Assembly: GCA_964631725.1 (NCBI GenBank)
Contig: CAZVYX010000013.1
Coordinates: 49,419-113,418 of the forward strand
From: GCA-2731375 sp964631725
GTDB taxonomy: Bacteria; Pseudomonadota; Alphaproteobacteria; GCA-2731375
Direction: 5' to 3'
DNA length: 64,000 nt
Positions 57,188 to 64,000 of the stretch are shown here, piece after piece; the stretch's first letter is position 1; the number at the start of each line of letters is the position of its first letter. The notes beneath the pieces are model-generated. The model was not told the DNA's origin. It saw nothing but the letters and a program-made list of their open reading frames with translations, and made no database searches. The translations under genes and the position numbers were made by a program.

Positions 57188-58633
57188 CTACATACCTAGG
57201 GCTTCAACCAGATCCTGTTCCCGGCCGAAATACTTCGCGCGGTCCCAAAATGAAGGACGCAGGCCGGTCGGCTTATGTTCGCCGATCAGCTTGCCGTTTT
57301 CGTCTTCACCCATGATTTCGTAGGTGTAGAGATCCTGCAATGTCACCACATCGCCTTCCATGCCGACCACTTCGGTAACATGGGTGATCTTGCGGCTGCC
57401 GTCGCGCAGCCGGGCCGCCTGGACAATGACATGGACGGCGGACGAGATTTGTTCGCGCACGGTCTTGGCCGGCAAGTTGAAACCGCCCATGGCGATCATA
57501 TTTTCCACGCGGCTGACCGCCTCGCGCGGGTTGTTGGCATGGATCGTACCCATGGAACCGTCATGGCCCGTATTCATCGCCTGCAACAGATCGAAGGCTT
57601 CGGGTCCGCGCACCTCGCCCACGATGATCCGCTCCGGGCGCATGCGCAGGCAGTTCTTGACCAGATCACGCATGGTTATCTCGCCCGCGCCTTCCAGGTT
57701 GGGCGGCCGCGTCTCCAGACGCACCACGTGGGGCTGCTGCAATTGCAACTCGGCCGAATCCTCGCAGGTGATGGTCCGCTCGCCCTCTTCGATAAAGGCC
57801 GTCAAGGCGTTCAACAGCGTCGTCTTGCCGGAACCCGTACCGCCCGAGACGAGAATATTCAGTCGGCAGGCGCCGACCACGCCAAGCAATTTCGCGCCCA
57901 TGGGCGTGATCGAGCCAAAGTCGACCAGATTGTCGATGCGAAGCTTGTCTTTCTTAAATTTTCGAATGGTCAGGGTTGCGCCATCGATGGACAGCGGCGG
58001 TCCGATCACATTGACCCGGCTGCCGTCCAGCAGGCGGGCGTCACATATGGGGCTGGCCTCGTCGACCCGCCGTCCCACCGCCGAGACGATGCGCTGGCAG
58101 ATGTTCATGAGCTGTGCATTATCGCGAAACCGGATATCGGTCAGCTCGATCTGGCCATCAACTTCGATGTATACCTTTTCCGCGCCATTGACCATGATAT
58201 CGGCAATGTCATCGCGCTCCAGCAACGGCTCCAACGGGCCCAAGCCCAGAACGTCGTTGCAAATATCGGTAATCAGAGCCTGCTGTTCGGTGCTCGACAG
58301 CACCATCGCCTTCATGGCGATGATTTCGCCGACGATATCGGTAATCTCCTCGCGGACCTGGCTCGAATCCAGCTTGCCCAATTCGGTCAAATCCACGGCC
58401 TCGACCAGGGAGGCGAATATGCTCTGTTTGGTTTCGTTGTAGCGGTCCCGCTCATCACCAAACAGGTCGCTGTGATCAGGAACCCCAGCATCGGGCGCAG
58501 CTTCCACCGCCTTGGGCGCAACAACCTCTACCGGCGCCGGCGCCTCGGCCTCGGCTCCCGATTCCTCTAACTCCGGTGTTGCTGGCGGGGCTTTTGGCTT
58601 GACCTCTGGCCCACCGGTCCGCTTGCCAAACAT
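57188..58633 (-). CDS. tadA: Tad/Flp pilus assembly ATPase TadA (CpaF)
   Basis: A 481-residue secretion ATPase that powers Flp pilus extension and, in Tad systems, retraction. The N-terminal 60 residues are Pro/Ala/Glu-rich. The core shows Walker A GGTGSGKT at 264-271, the Asp/His boxes in TCEDSAELQLQQPHVVRLET and TGHDGSMGTIHANNPREA, and the Walker B region MRPERIIVGEVRGPEAFDLL at 331-350. It is separated by two bases from cpaE. The hexamer sits under the TadB/TadC platform. Confidence 0.94.
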   Translation of the reverse strand: MFGKRTGGPEVKPKAPPATPELEESGAEAEAPAPVEVVAPKAVEAAPDAGVPDHSDLFGDERDRYNETKQSIFASLVEAVDLTELGKLDSSQVREEITDIVGEIIAMKAMVLSSTEQQALITDICNDVLGLGPLEPLLERDDIADIMVNGAEKVYIEVDGQIELTDIRFRDNAQLMNICQRIVSAVGRRVDEASPICDARLLDGSRVNVIGPPLSIDGATLTIRKFKKDKLRIDNLVDFGSITPMGAKLLGVVGACRLNILVSGGTGSGKTTLLNALTAFIEEGERTITCEDSAELQLQQPHVVRLETRPPNLEGAGEITMRDLVKNCLRMRPERIIVGEVRGPEAFDLLQAMNTGHDGSMGTIHANNPREAVSRVENMIAMGGFNLPAKTVREQISSAVHVIVQAARLRDGSRKITHVTEVVGMEGDVVTLQDLYTYEIMGEDENGKLIGEHKPTGLRPSFWDRAKYFGREQDLVEALGM

Positions 58634-58635
58634 CT

Positions 58636-59841
58636 CTAATTCGCCTTAGCTTTTGATTTACGTTTCATACCCAACTGGTCTAACAGACTCTTCTTAACCT
58701 TTTGTTGCGGCTGCCGTCCACTCACAAGTAGCGCCAGTTCGCGCATGGCCTCGACGGATTTGTGCTTGCCGCTGACCTGACCGGCCATTTGGCCATTATT
58801 CGACGCCGTGCCGAACAACGCCGGCGCGTGCGGGATTATGACATCGGGTTTCACTTCCACCGCGGTTTCGAAATCCTTTGGCGACAATTCCGTCTTCTTG
58901 AAGGCGCCCTGGTGGTTAAGAATCATATGCACCGGAGACGTCGGACCGCGCTGTTGGCGCAGTCGGTCGACCAAATTCTTGGTATCACGCAGGCCGCAAA
59001 GGTCCAGGATTCCGACGACCACGGCTTCATCCACATCAAGCAGGACCTGCTGCACCCATGGCGCCCAACGGTGGGGTACATCCAGAACCACGAAAGATGA
59101 CCGCCGGCGCACCAGATCCAACAGACGATCCAATGAATCGGTCATTATCCGTTCTTCAACATTAAGATTGGACGGCGACGCCAGCAGCCGTACATTTTCG
59201 TCATATTCGATCAGAAAACGGTCGAGCAACTGATCATCCAGACGGCTGGGATCAGCCAGAGCCTGATCCAAGGTCTGCTGGGTTTCCAAATTGAATGACA
59301 GCGCCGCCGTGCCGAATGTGACATCGAGGTCAATGACCGACACCTCTTCGCCATATTCCTCGCCCAGGTGCCAGGCAACATTATGTGCGATAGAGGACGA
59401 TCCACTGCCGCCCCGGCTGCCCATGAAGGCGATGGAGCGGCCCATGGGCGGCGCATCCGGATCTTCAAATATAGTGCTCACGGCATCCAGGACCTGCCGC
59501 GGCGCGATTTGGCCGACCATATAATCGGCAACGCCGCGCCGGACCAATTCCCGGTAAAGCGCGATGTCGTTGGATGATCCGATCATCAGGACATTGGTAC
59601 CCGCATCACAGACTTCAGCCAGGCGGTCCAATTCATTCAGAACCTCATCGCCTTCGGAATTGGTTTCCAGCAGAATCAGCTGCGGTGTCGCATTTTCCTG
59701 ATAATGGGCGATTGCCGCCTCAATACCGCCCATCTGCGTATCAACGTTGGAACGCGACATCTTGCGATCGCCCAGGCCGTCCGTCACCGCCGTCTGGGTG
59801 TCCTCGTTCAATAGCCAAGCGTTGACGTTTATCCTAAGAAT
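58636..59841 (-). CDS. cpaE: Tad pilus localisation ATPase-like protein CpaE/TadZ
   Basis: A CpaE/TadZ protein, a MinD/ParA-type ATPase that positions the pilus machine. The N-terminal receiver-like half has KMSRSNVDTQMGGIEAAIAH. The ATPase half starts with the deviant loop FMGSRGGSGSSSIAHNVAW, and VSVIDLDVTFGTAALSFNLE follows. I extend the gene to an ATT codon at 59841. The residues RINVNAWLLNEDTQTAVTDG match the family N-terminus, and GAGGGAG lies 7 bases before the ATT. There is no ATG, GTG or TTG in frame between the upstream stop codon and TTG 59811, which has no ribosome site. From TTG the protein is 391 residues; from ATT it is 401. Confidence 0.85.
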   Translation of the reverse strand: MLRINVNAWLLNEDTQTAVTDGLGDRKMSRSNVDTQMGGIEAAIAHYQENATPQLILLETNSEGDEVLNELDRLAEVCDAGTNVLMIGSSNDIALYRELVRRGVADYMVGQIAPRQVLDAVSTIFEDPDAPPMGRSIAFMGSRGGSGSSSIAHNVAWHLGEEYGEEVSVIDLDVTFGTAALSFNLETQQTLDQALADPSRLDDQLLDRFLIEYDENVRLLASPSNLNVEERIMTDSLDRLLDLVRRRSSFVVLDVPHRWAPWVQQVLLDVDEAVVVGILDLCGLRDTKNLVDRLRQQRGPTSPVHMILNHQGAFKKTELSPKDFETAVEVKPDVIIPHAPALFGTASNNGQMAGQVSGKHKSVEAMRELALLVSGRQPQQKVKKSLLDQLGMKRKSKAKAN

Positions 59842-59910
59842 GGCGCCGCTCCCTCGTGTCTTGCGCGATATATCGTTGCACTGTCGCTGGGGTAACCGTC
59901 ATCATGCCGC

Positions 59911-60627
59911 CTAGCCGCCCAAATCACGGATCGAACTCGCGCCTTCATTATCGCCCCGGGTCGCTTCGGTCGGTTGACCCGCGCCATAGTTTTGAATGAC
60001 CCGGCTGCGCCGCGGGCCATAGCCGGGTGTTTCCATGCGCGGCCGTTGCAAGTCAGCGGGATTGGCGATCATGGCCGCCATACCCGAACGCACCGAACAG
60101 CCCATGTCGGGATGCTGAATATTCTGCGAGTTCGGTGTTATCGGGTAATTCCGCTGATTGCATTTCAGGCTCTTCACCGCGAAGCTTTCAAAGCTCACGA
60201 TAATCGGACCATCCCCGGCATCGGTGCCGGTGATCCTGCGCAAACGAATTTCATACGGCTGGGCACCGCGGCGGCGGACGTGGCGGCGCACGGCCTGAAT
60301 GCGCGACTCGGCCCGTGGATCATTGGCGTCGGCGGTCTGCCGGATTTCCAGGATACCGCCGCCGTTCCTAAAAAAATGCGCCAGAAATGCATCGAGCCGG
60401 GCTTTCTCGGCCCCATTGAGCCGCGCCTCGCCGTCCTCGAAAATGACGGGCTGGGTAACCAATCGGCTTTCCGCCGCCAATGGGTAGCGTGTTGATGTGT
60501 CCGCCGCGGCCTCGGGTGTATTCGGCATGCAGCCGGCCAGCCAGCCAAGGCACAGCGCCGCCATGGCGATTTTCGCGATGCCCGCGGCCACCGGCGAATG
60601 ACGGGGGCTTGGCTTTTCATGCGTCAT
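59911..60627 (-). CDS. cpaD: Pilus assembly lipoprotein CpaD
   Basis: A 238-residue CpaD-family outer-membrane lipoprotein that accompanies the Tad secretin. The signal peptide ends in the lipobox LAGC, with lipidated Cys33. The family signature is at the C-terminal side: NSQNIQHPDMGCSVRSGMAA, then NPADLQRPR and RRSRVIQNYGAGQPT. The middle resembles an OmpA-like peptidoglycan-binding fold (GAEKARLDAFLAHFFRNGGG). GGGAGG precedes the start. The length is normal for the family. Confidence 0.9.
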   Translation of the reverse strand: MTHEKPSPRHSPVAAGIAKIAMAALCLGWLAGCMPNTPEAAADTSTRYPLAAESRLVTQPVIFEDGEARLNGAEKARLDAFLAHFFRNGGGILEIRQTADANDPRAESRIQAVRRHVRRRGAQPYEIRLRRITGTDAGDGPIIVSFESFAVKSLKCNQRNYPITPNSQNIQHPDMGCSVRSGMAAMIANPADLQRPRMETPGYGPRRSRVIQNYGAGQPTEATRGDNEGASSIRDLGG

Positions 60628-60640
60628 TGTCCGCCTCCCA

Positions 60641-62074
60641 TCATTCCAGGATATATCCGATCGGCCCCTTCAACGAGGCCGTGGTGGTCGCGCCCTCGCC
60701 GATATAGACGCCGTGCATGCGGCCGAGAAGATACAAATCGTAGTCGCTGGCCGGGATCATGCCGTCGATCGGCGTCGCGATTTGTTTCGGCGATACGGGG
60801 CGGACCAGATATGCGGTGACCGCGATGATCAATTCAGTCTCGGATTTGTCGGCGCTGGTATTGCGGAAGAAAGACCCCAGGCCCGGCACATCCATAAGGC
60901 CTGGAACACCGCGCACACCGGCCGTCTCGTTTTCCTGTAGCAGGCCGGCGATCATCAAACTGCCGCCCGAAGGCAATTCAACCGTCGTTTCGGCCCGCCG
61001 CACGGTCAGGGCCGGGACCTGGATATTGGCCAGGGTTATGGCGCCATTGTTCGACAGGGCGCTGACTTCGGTAAAGATGCGCAAGGAAATTTTGCCGGAG
61101 TTCAGAACTATTGGGGTGAAGCTTAGAGCCACGCCAAATGGTTCCTGCGAGATCGTAATCTGTCCATCATTCGACGACACCGGGATCGGAAACTCACCAC
61201 CGGCCAGGAAGGTTGCCGGCTCACCGGAAATCGTGGTCAGGTTCGGCTCGGCCAAGGTCTTGATCAGGCCATTGCGTTCCAGGGCATTGATGGCGACGGT
61301 CAGGGTATCGCCCGGATTTGGCGAGAAAGAGCCGCCGATGCCGACAAACGGCGCATCCGTTGACGGACCGGTGGTGCCCAGGCGCAGGGCGAAATCGCCA
61401 GACGACAGGGTCGAAAACGCTCCCGTCGCGGCATCAAACAGATTGATACCCAGTTCCTTCAGCACATTGCGGTTAATCTCCGCGACGCGGACCTGCAGCA
61501 GCACCTGCTGATCCTCGATCACCACGAGCATGTTGACCACGTTGGCCTCGTCCGCGACAAAGCGCGCGGCAATCATCCGGGCATTTTCGGAGACATCGGC
61601 GGAGCGGACGTTGCCGGTAAGGAACAGATGCGAGTTCACGGCGGTGATGCTGATATCGGTATCGGGTAACAGCGTCTTTATGGTTTCCTTCGCCAGCACC
61701 ACATCCAATTGCACCTGGATCTCCAGGCGCAGAACTTCATTGCCATCGGCATCCAGGAAAAAGGCATTGGTGGAGCCCACCTCCAAGCCGACCAGATAGA
61801 TTAGACGTTGCGTCTTGACCACGACGTTGGCAACCGCCGGATTCGCCACCAGGACGTCCCGCACCTCCATCGGCAGGCGGATCAGACGCGCCTTGCCCGC
61901 GGGCAGGTTGATCGCCCGCGCCGGCAGGCCGTCCCGCAGTTCCAATGTGCCGATTTCGATTTCCCCGCCTTCGGCCGCCGGCACAACGACCTGCCTCGTC
62001 TGCGCGCCAGCCACCGAGGCGAAGCCGGCGCCGATCAGGGCAAGAAATAAAATTACAAAAGCGCGAAACAACAT
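60641..62074 (-). CDS. cpaC: Tad/Flp pilus secretin CpaC (RcpA)
   Basis: A 477-residue outer-membrane secretin through which the Flp pilus emerges. The start at 62074 follows GGAGAGG and gives a signal peptide ending near VAGAQ. The pilus-assembly N-domain (KARLIRLPMEVRDVLVANPA) and a BON-like segment (SITAVNSHLFLTGNVRSADV) come first. The secretin core follows, with ELPSGGSLMIAGLLQ and VPGLMDVPGLGSFFRNTSAD. The end motif ELIIAVTAYLVRPV is standard. It is encoded between cpaB and cpaD, as in other Tad loci. Confidence 0.94.
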   Translation of the reverse strand: MLFRAFVILFLALIGAGFASVAGAQTRQVVVPAAEGGEIEIGTLELRDGLPARAINLPAGKARLIRLPMEVRDVLVANPAVANVVVKTQRLIYLVGLEVGSTNAFFLDADGNEVLRLEIQVQLDVVLAKETIKTLLPDTDISITAVNSHLFLTGNVRSADVSENARMIAARFVADEANVVNMLVVIEDQQVLLQVRVAEINRNVLKELGINLFDAATGAFSTLSSGDFALRLGTTGPSTDAPFVGIGGSFSPNPGDTLTVAINALERNGLIKTLAEPNLTTISGEPATFLAGGEFPIPVSSNDGQITISQEPFGVALSFTPIVLNSGKISLRIFTEVSALSNNGAITLANIQVPALTVRRAETTVELPSGGSLMIAGLLQENETAGVRGVPGLMDVPGLGSFFRNTSADKSETELIIAVTAYLVRPVSPKQIATPIDGMIPASDYDLYLLGRMHGVYIGEGATTTASLKGPIGYILE

Positions 62075-62078
62075 GCCG

Positions 62079-63752
62079 TTACCTCTCCAAGACAACGGTT
62101 GTTGGGTTCGTCGCGCGATAGACCGTGATCGATTTGGTTTCCTCGCCCTGAGCCTGAATCGGCGGGATGGGGCTGGGAACGGCGGCTTGCTTGGGCTTGG
62201 AGCGTTTAGGCCTCGCCCGGTTCAACTGACGCCGGCGCTGCAACAGACTGGGATCGCGCCGGGTGCCAAGGATCAGTTGATCGAGTAGCGCCTGACTGGT
62301 TTGAATATCGGAAGTCGCTTCCAAAGCCCGCGCACCACCGTCACCGTTGCTGCCGTCATCGGCCGGCACCGAGCGGAGGGAAAGCGACAAATCGCCCATG
62401 GATGCCGCAAGCGCGACCATTTCCGCCTCCCGCGGCGAAACTTCCAGGGTAACCGTGGTGCCCACCTGCGGCTTTCCGGTATTGGCATTGACGATTTGCT
62501 CGATCGCCAAAAGACGCAAATCCTTGAGAATGGTCTCACTGAACTTGCGCGGTGTCAGGACGGGATTTTCAGATGTGTCCACAACCTGATGGGTCAGCAA
62601 CAGATCGACCTTGTCACCCGGAGAGACAAAACCCGATACACCGCTGACCTGGGTCACCGACATACTCACCGCGCGCATGCCCGGCGCCAACGAGGCAACG
62701 ATGAAGCCCTGTTCGGCCGGGCGGATAATATTCTCATGCAGGATAGCGGCGCGGCTTTCGACACCGACTTTCAGGTAGGAACCCCGCAATGCCATGGTCG
62801 AGGTCAATGCCTCGAAAACCTTGCCTTCGCCGCTGTCGCCGGGGGCGAGTTGCTGCCATGTCATGTCGGTATCGCGCAACAATGTGCCGGCCGGCAGTTT
62901 CTGCTTCGCCACCAGAACCCGCGGGACGGTTGAAGGGCGGCCGCGCAGAAAACGGCTGACTTCCTCGTCGGAAGTAAAGGCCGACTTCATCTCCACTTTT
63001 GCATCACGGACCAGACTGCGCAGCGACAGTGAAATTCGTCCCATGCGCTTGGCGACGGCAAGACCCTCGGCCTGCTTCGGTGACAATTCCACAGTGACGG
63101 TCTTGCCGACCCGGGTCTGTTCCTCGATATCGTTGAATGTCTGATCAATGGCCAGCACCCGAATATCGTCAATAACCGTTTCGCTGATGACCTTGTCGCG
63201 GTTGTTGTCCTCGCCGTCGGTCTGGCGGATTTGCTGGGTCAGCACCACATCGACGCGGTCACCGGGCAAAATAAACCCGGCGGCCCCCGATTCGGCATTG
63301 ATACCAATGGACACCGCGCGCATGCCAGGGCCCAGGACGCCGGCCAGAAAGCCCGCCTTGCCAGGCTCCAGCAGCCGTTTCTTTGTTACCGGCTCACCGG
63401 ATGCCAACCCCCGGCGCACGGCCCAGCCGGTGAAGTCTTCCGGCTTCGCGGCGGCTTCGGCCTTCTCGCCCTCCGCCTTCTCGCCCGCCTTGCCCCGGAC
63501 AATATATTCGGGTGATAGGCCATCTTCGGGCCAGATCTGCCAGCGGAAAAGGTCTGGTTTTACGATGGTTCCGGCGGGCAGGTCATTGAGGGCGACCAAT
63601 ACTTCGACCTTGGGCGTCTGCTCGACTTCGTGCTTCTTGCCATTCTCGGCAATCTCCGCCTCCTTGCCTTGCAGATAGCCTTTGACAAGATAGGCGGTTA
63701 CGCCCGCCACAGCGAGCGCCGCAACTATCAAAAGAATGCGCGCCAGATTCAA
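62079..63752 (-). CDS. cpaB: Pilus assembly protein CpaB (RcpC) with duplicated SAF/RcpC module
   Basis: A 557-residue inner-membrane-anchored periplasmic protein. Residues 1-22 form a membrane anchor. Two homologous SAF/RcpC units follow. The first has LNDLPAGTIVKPDLFRWQ and LGPGMRAVSIGINAESGAAG. The second has KQKLPAGTLLRDTDMTWQQL and LAPGMRAVSMSVTQVSGVSG. Each is followed by PGDxVDxxLTxQ. A single copy is usual, at about 260-320 residues, so this gene has doubled. The start is TTG 63752 with GAGGG about 7 bases upstream. The C-terminus is a basic, Pro-rich tail. It is the first gene of the Tad operon. Confidence 0.9.
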   Translation of the reverse strand: MNLARILLIVAALAVAGVTAYLVKGYLQGKEAEIAENGKKHEVEQTPKVEVLVALNDLPAGTIVKPDLFRWQIWPEDGLSPEYIVRGKAGEKAEGEKAEAAAKPEDFTGWAVRRGLASGEPVTKKRLLEPGKAGFLAGVLGPGMRAVSIGINAESGAAGFILPGDRVDVVLTQQIRQTDGEDNNRDKVISETVIDDIRVLAIDQTFNDIEEQTRVGKTVTVELSPKQAEGLAVAKRMGRISLSLRSLVRDAKVEMKSAFTSDEEVSRFLRGRPSTVPRVLVAKQKLPAGTLLRDTDMTWQQLAPGDSGEGKVFEALTSTMALRGSYLKVGVESRAAILHENIIRPAEQGFIVASLAPGMRAVSMSVTQVSGVSGFVSPGDKVDLLLTHQVVDTSENPVLTPRKFSETILKDLRLLAIEQIVNANTGKPQVGTTVTLEVSPREAEMVALAASMGDLSLSLRSVPADDGSNGDGGARALEATSDIQTSQALLDQLILGTRRDPSLLQRRRQLNRARPKRSKPKQAAVPSPIPPIQAQGEETKSITVYRATNPTTVVLER

Positions 63753-63850
63753 TGTCTTACCCTCAACCTACAACCTTTCGACATGATGGTGGATAGATAA
63801 CCACGACCAATGGTCTCCACAATTCATGCAATAAAAGTGTCGTACTCCAA

Positions 63851-63880
63851 ATTATGGCCCTTTTTTACCGTTCTCGTCAA
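63851..63880 (-). promoter_or_regulatory. Sigma70-like promoter of the Tad operon
   Basis: On the minus strand TTGACG (63875-63880) and CATAAT (63851-63856) are separated by 18 bases, close to the sigma70 consensus. The predicted transcript start is near 63844, about 90 bases before the cpaB start codon. The region is AT-rich and has no coding frame. The pilin and prepilin peptidase genes are not on this side within the window. Confidence 0.55.
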
Positions 63881-64000
63881 TCAGATCAACAGCTTACAAA
63901 CAAACCTTAAAGAAATTATTGAGAAATGGCCTGAACCGCGGTCAAGTTTCTTCGGCCACTCCTGAAAGTCAAACCGCCCGTCAACTATATTAAATCGTCG

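Noticed and set aside
1..64000. CRISPR arrays, tRNA or rRNA genes, insertion sequences and prophage genes
   Set aside because: No regularly spaced repeats, transposase or integrase motifs, or structural RNA sequences were recognised on either strand by eye. A dedicated tRNA and repeat search would be the decisive test.

Overview
The window is GC-rich, densely packed bacterial chromosome. Gene content and order (hrcA-grpE beside rph-rdgB-hemW and a pteridine-reductase-like SDR next to folB, a Tad pilus locus with cpaB-cpaC-cpaD-cpaE-tadA order, PAS_5 and TIGR02186 family proteins, and a BigR/SqrR-like ArsR regulator) point to an alphaproteobacterium, most likely from the Rhodospirillales or a neighbouring order. 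This placement is inferred from family knowledge, not from a search. No rRNA, tRNA, insertion sequence, prophage or CRISPR array was recognised.

Layout. 1-16118: a LysR fragment and a string of small-molecule enzymes. These are an esterase, an enoyl-CoA hydratase, a histidine phosphatase, a quinone-oxidoreductase-like MDR protein, a DehI-like protein, a SnoaL-like protein, an erythromycin-esterase-family protein, an SDR and an ABC-F ATPase. They are followed by a CoA-transferase, an FAH-family hydrolase, a PAS_5 protein, a membrane desaturase/hydroxylase, a tandem acyl-CoA dehydrogenase pair and a GNAT. 16144-17955: a compositionally distinct serine/threonine kinase with a polytopic membrane C-terminus. 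18149-32168: a catabolic island. A TetR regulator and SDR are divergent from a collinear run encoding a biotin-dependent acyl-CoA carboxylase (beta, alpha), two crotonase-family proteins, three acyl-CoA ligases, an acyl-CoA dehydrogenase and an HMG-CoA-lyase-like enzyme. Together these resemble a leucine/isovalerate- or isoprenoid-type beta-methyl-acyl-CoA route, in which acetoacetate released by the lyase would be reactivated by the acetoacetyl-CoA-synthetase-like ligase.

32165-39131: housekeeping genes (YcaQ-like protein, grpE, hrcA, rph, rdgB, hemW, SDR, folB). 39128-41996: a class III aminotransferase divergent from a MocR regulator, with a perfect inverted repeat between them. 42016-45918: a VOC protein, a YihY/BrkB membrane protein, a small secreted protein and a soluble double-PAS chemotaxis receptor ending at a clear intrinsic terminator. 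46214-51385: a carboxyltransferase overlapping a TusA-family gene, divergent from ccdA, a persulfide-sensor-like ArsR regulator, a TSUP permease and a TIGR02186 protein. The last five look like a sulfur/persulfide module.

51401-63752: the Tad pilus region. The minus strand carries cpaB (duplicated), cpaC, cpaD, cpaE, tadA, tadB and tadC behind a sigma70-like promoter. Beyond them lie a convergent TPR-SPOR lipoprotein, a secretin-N-like protein and a response regulator with a degenerate GGDEF domain. The pilin and prepilin peptidase are not in the window. The most rewarding items are the carboxylase island with its TetR palindrome, the sulfur module, the outlier kinase, the doubled CpaB, and the apparent ATT start of cpaE.
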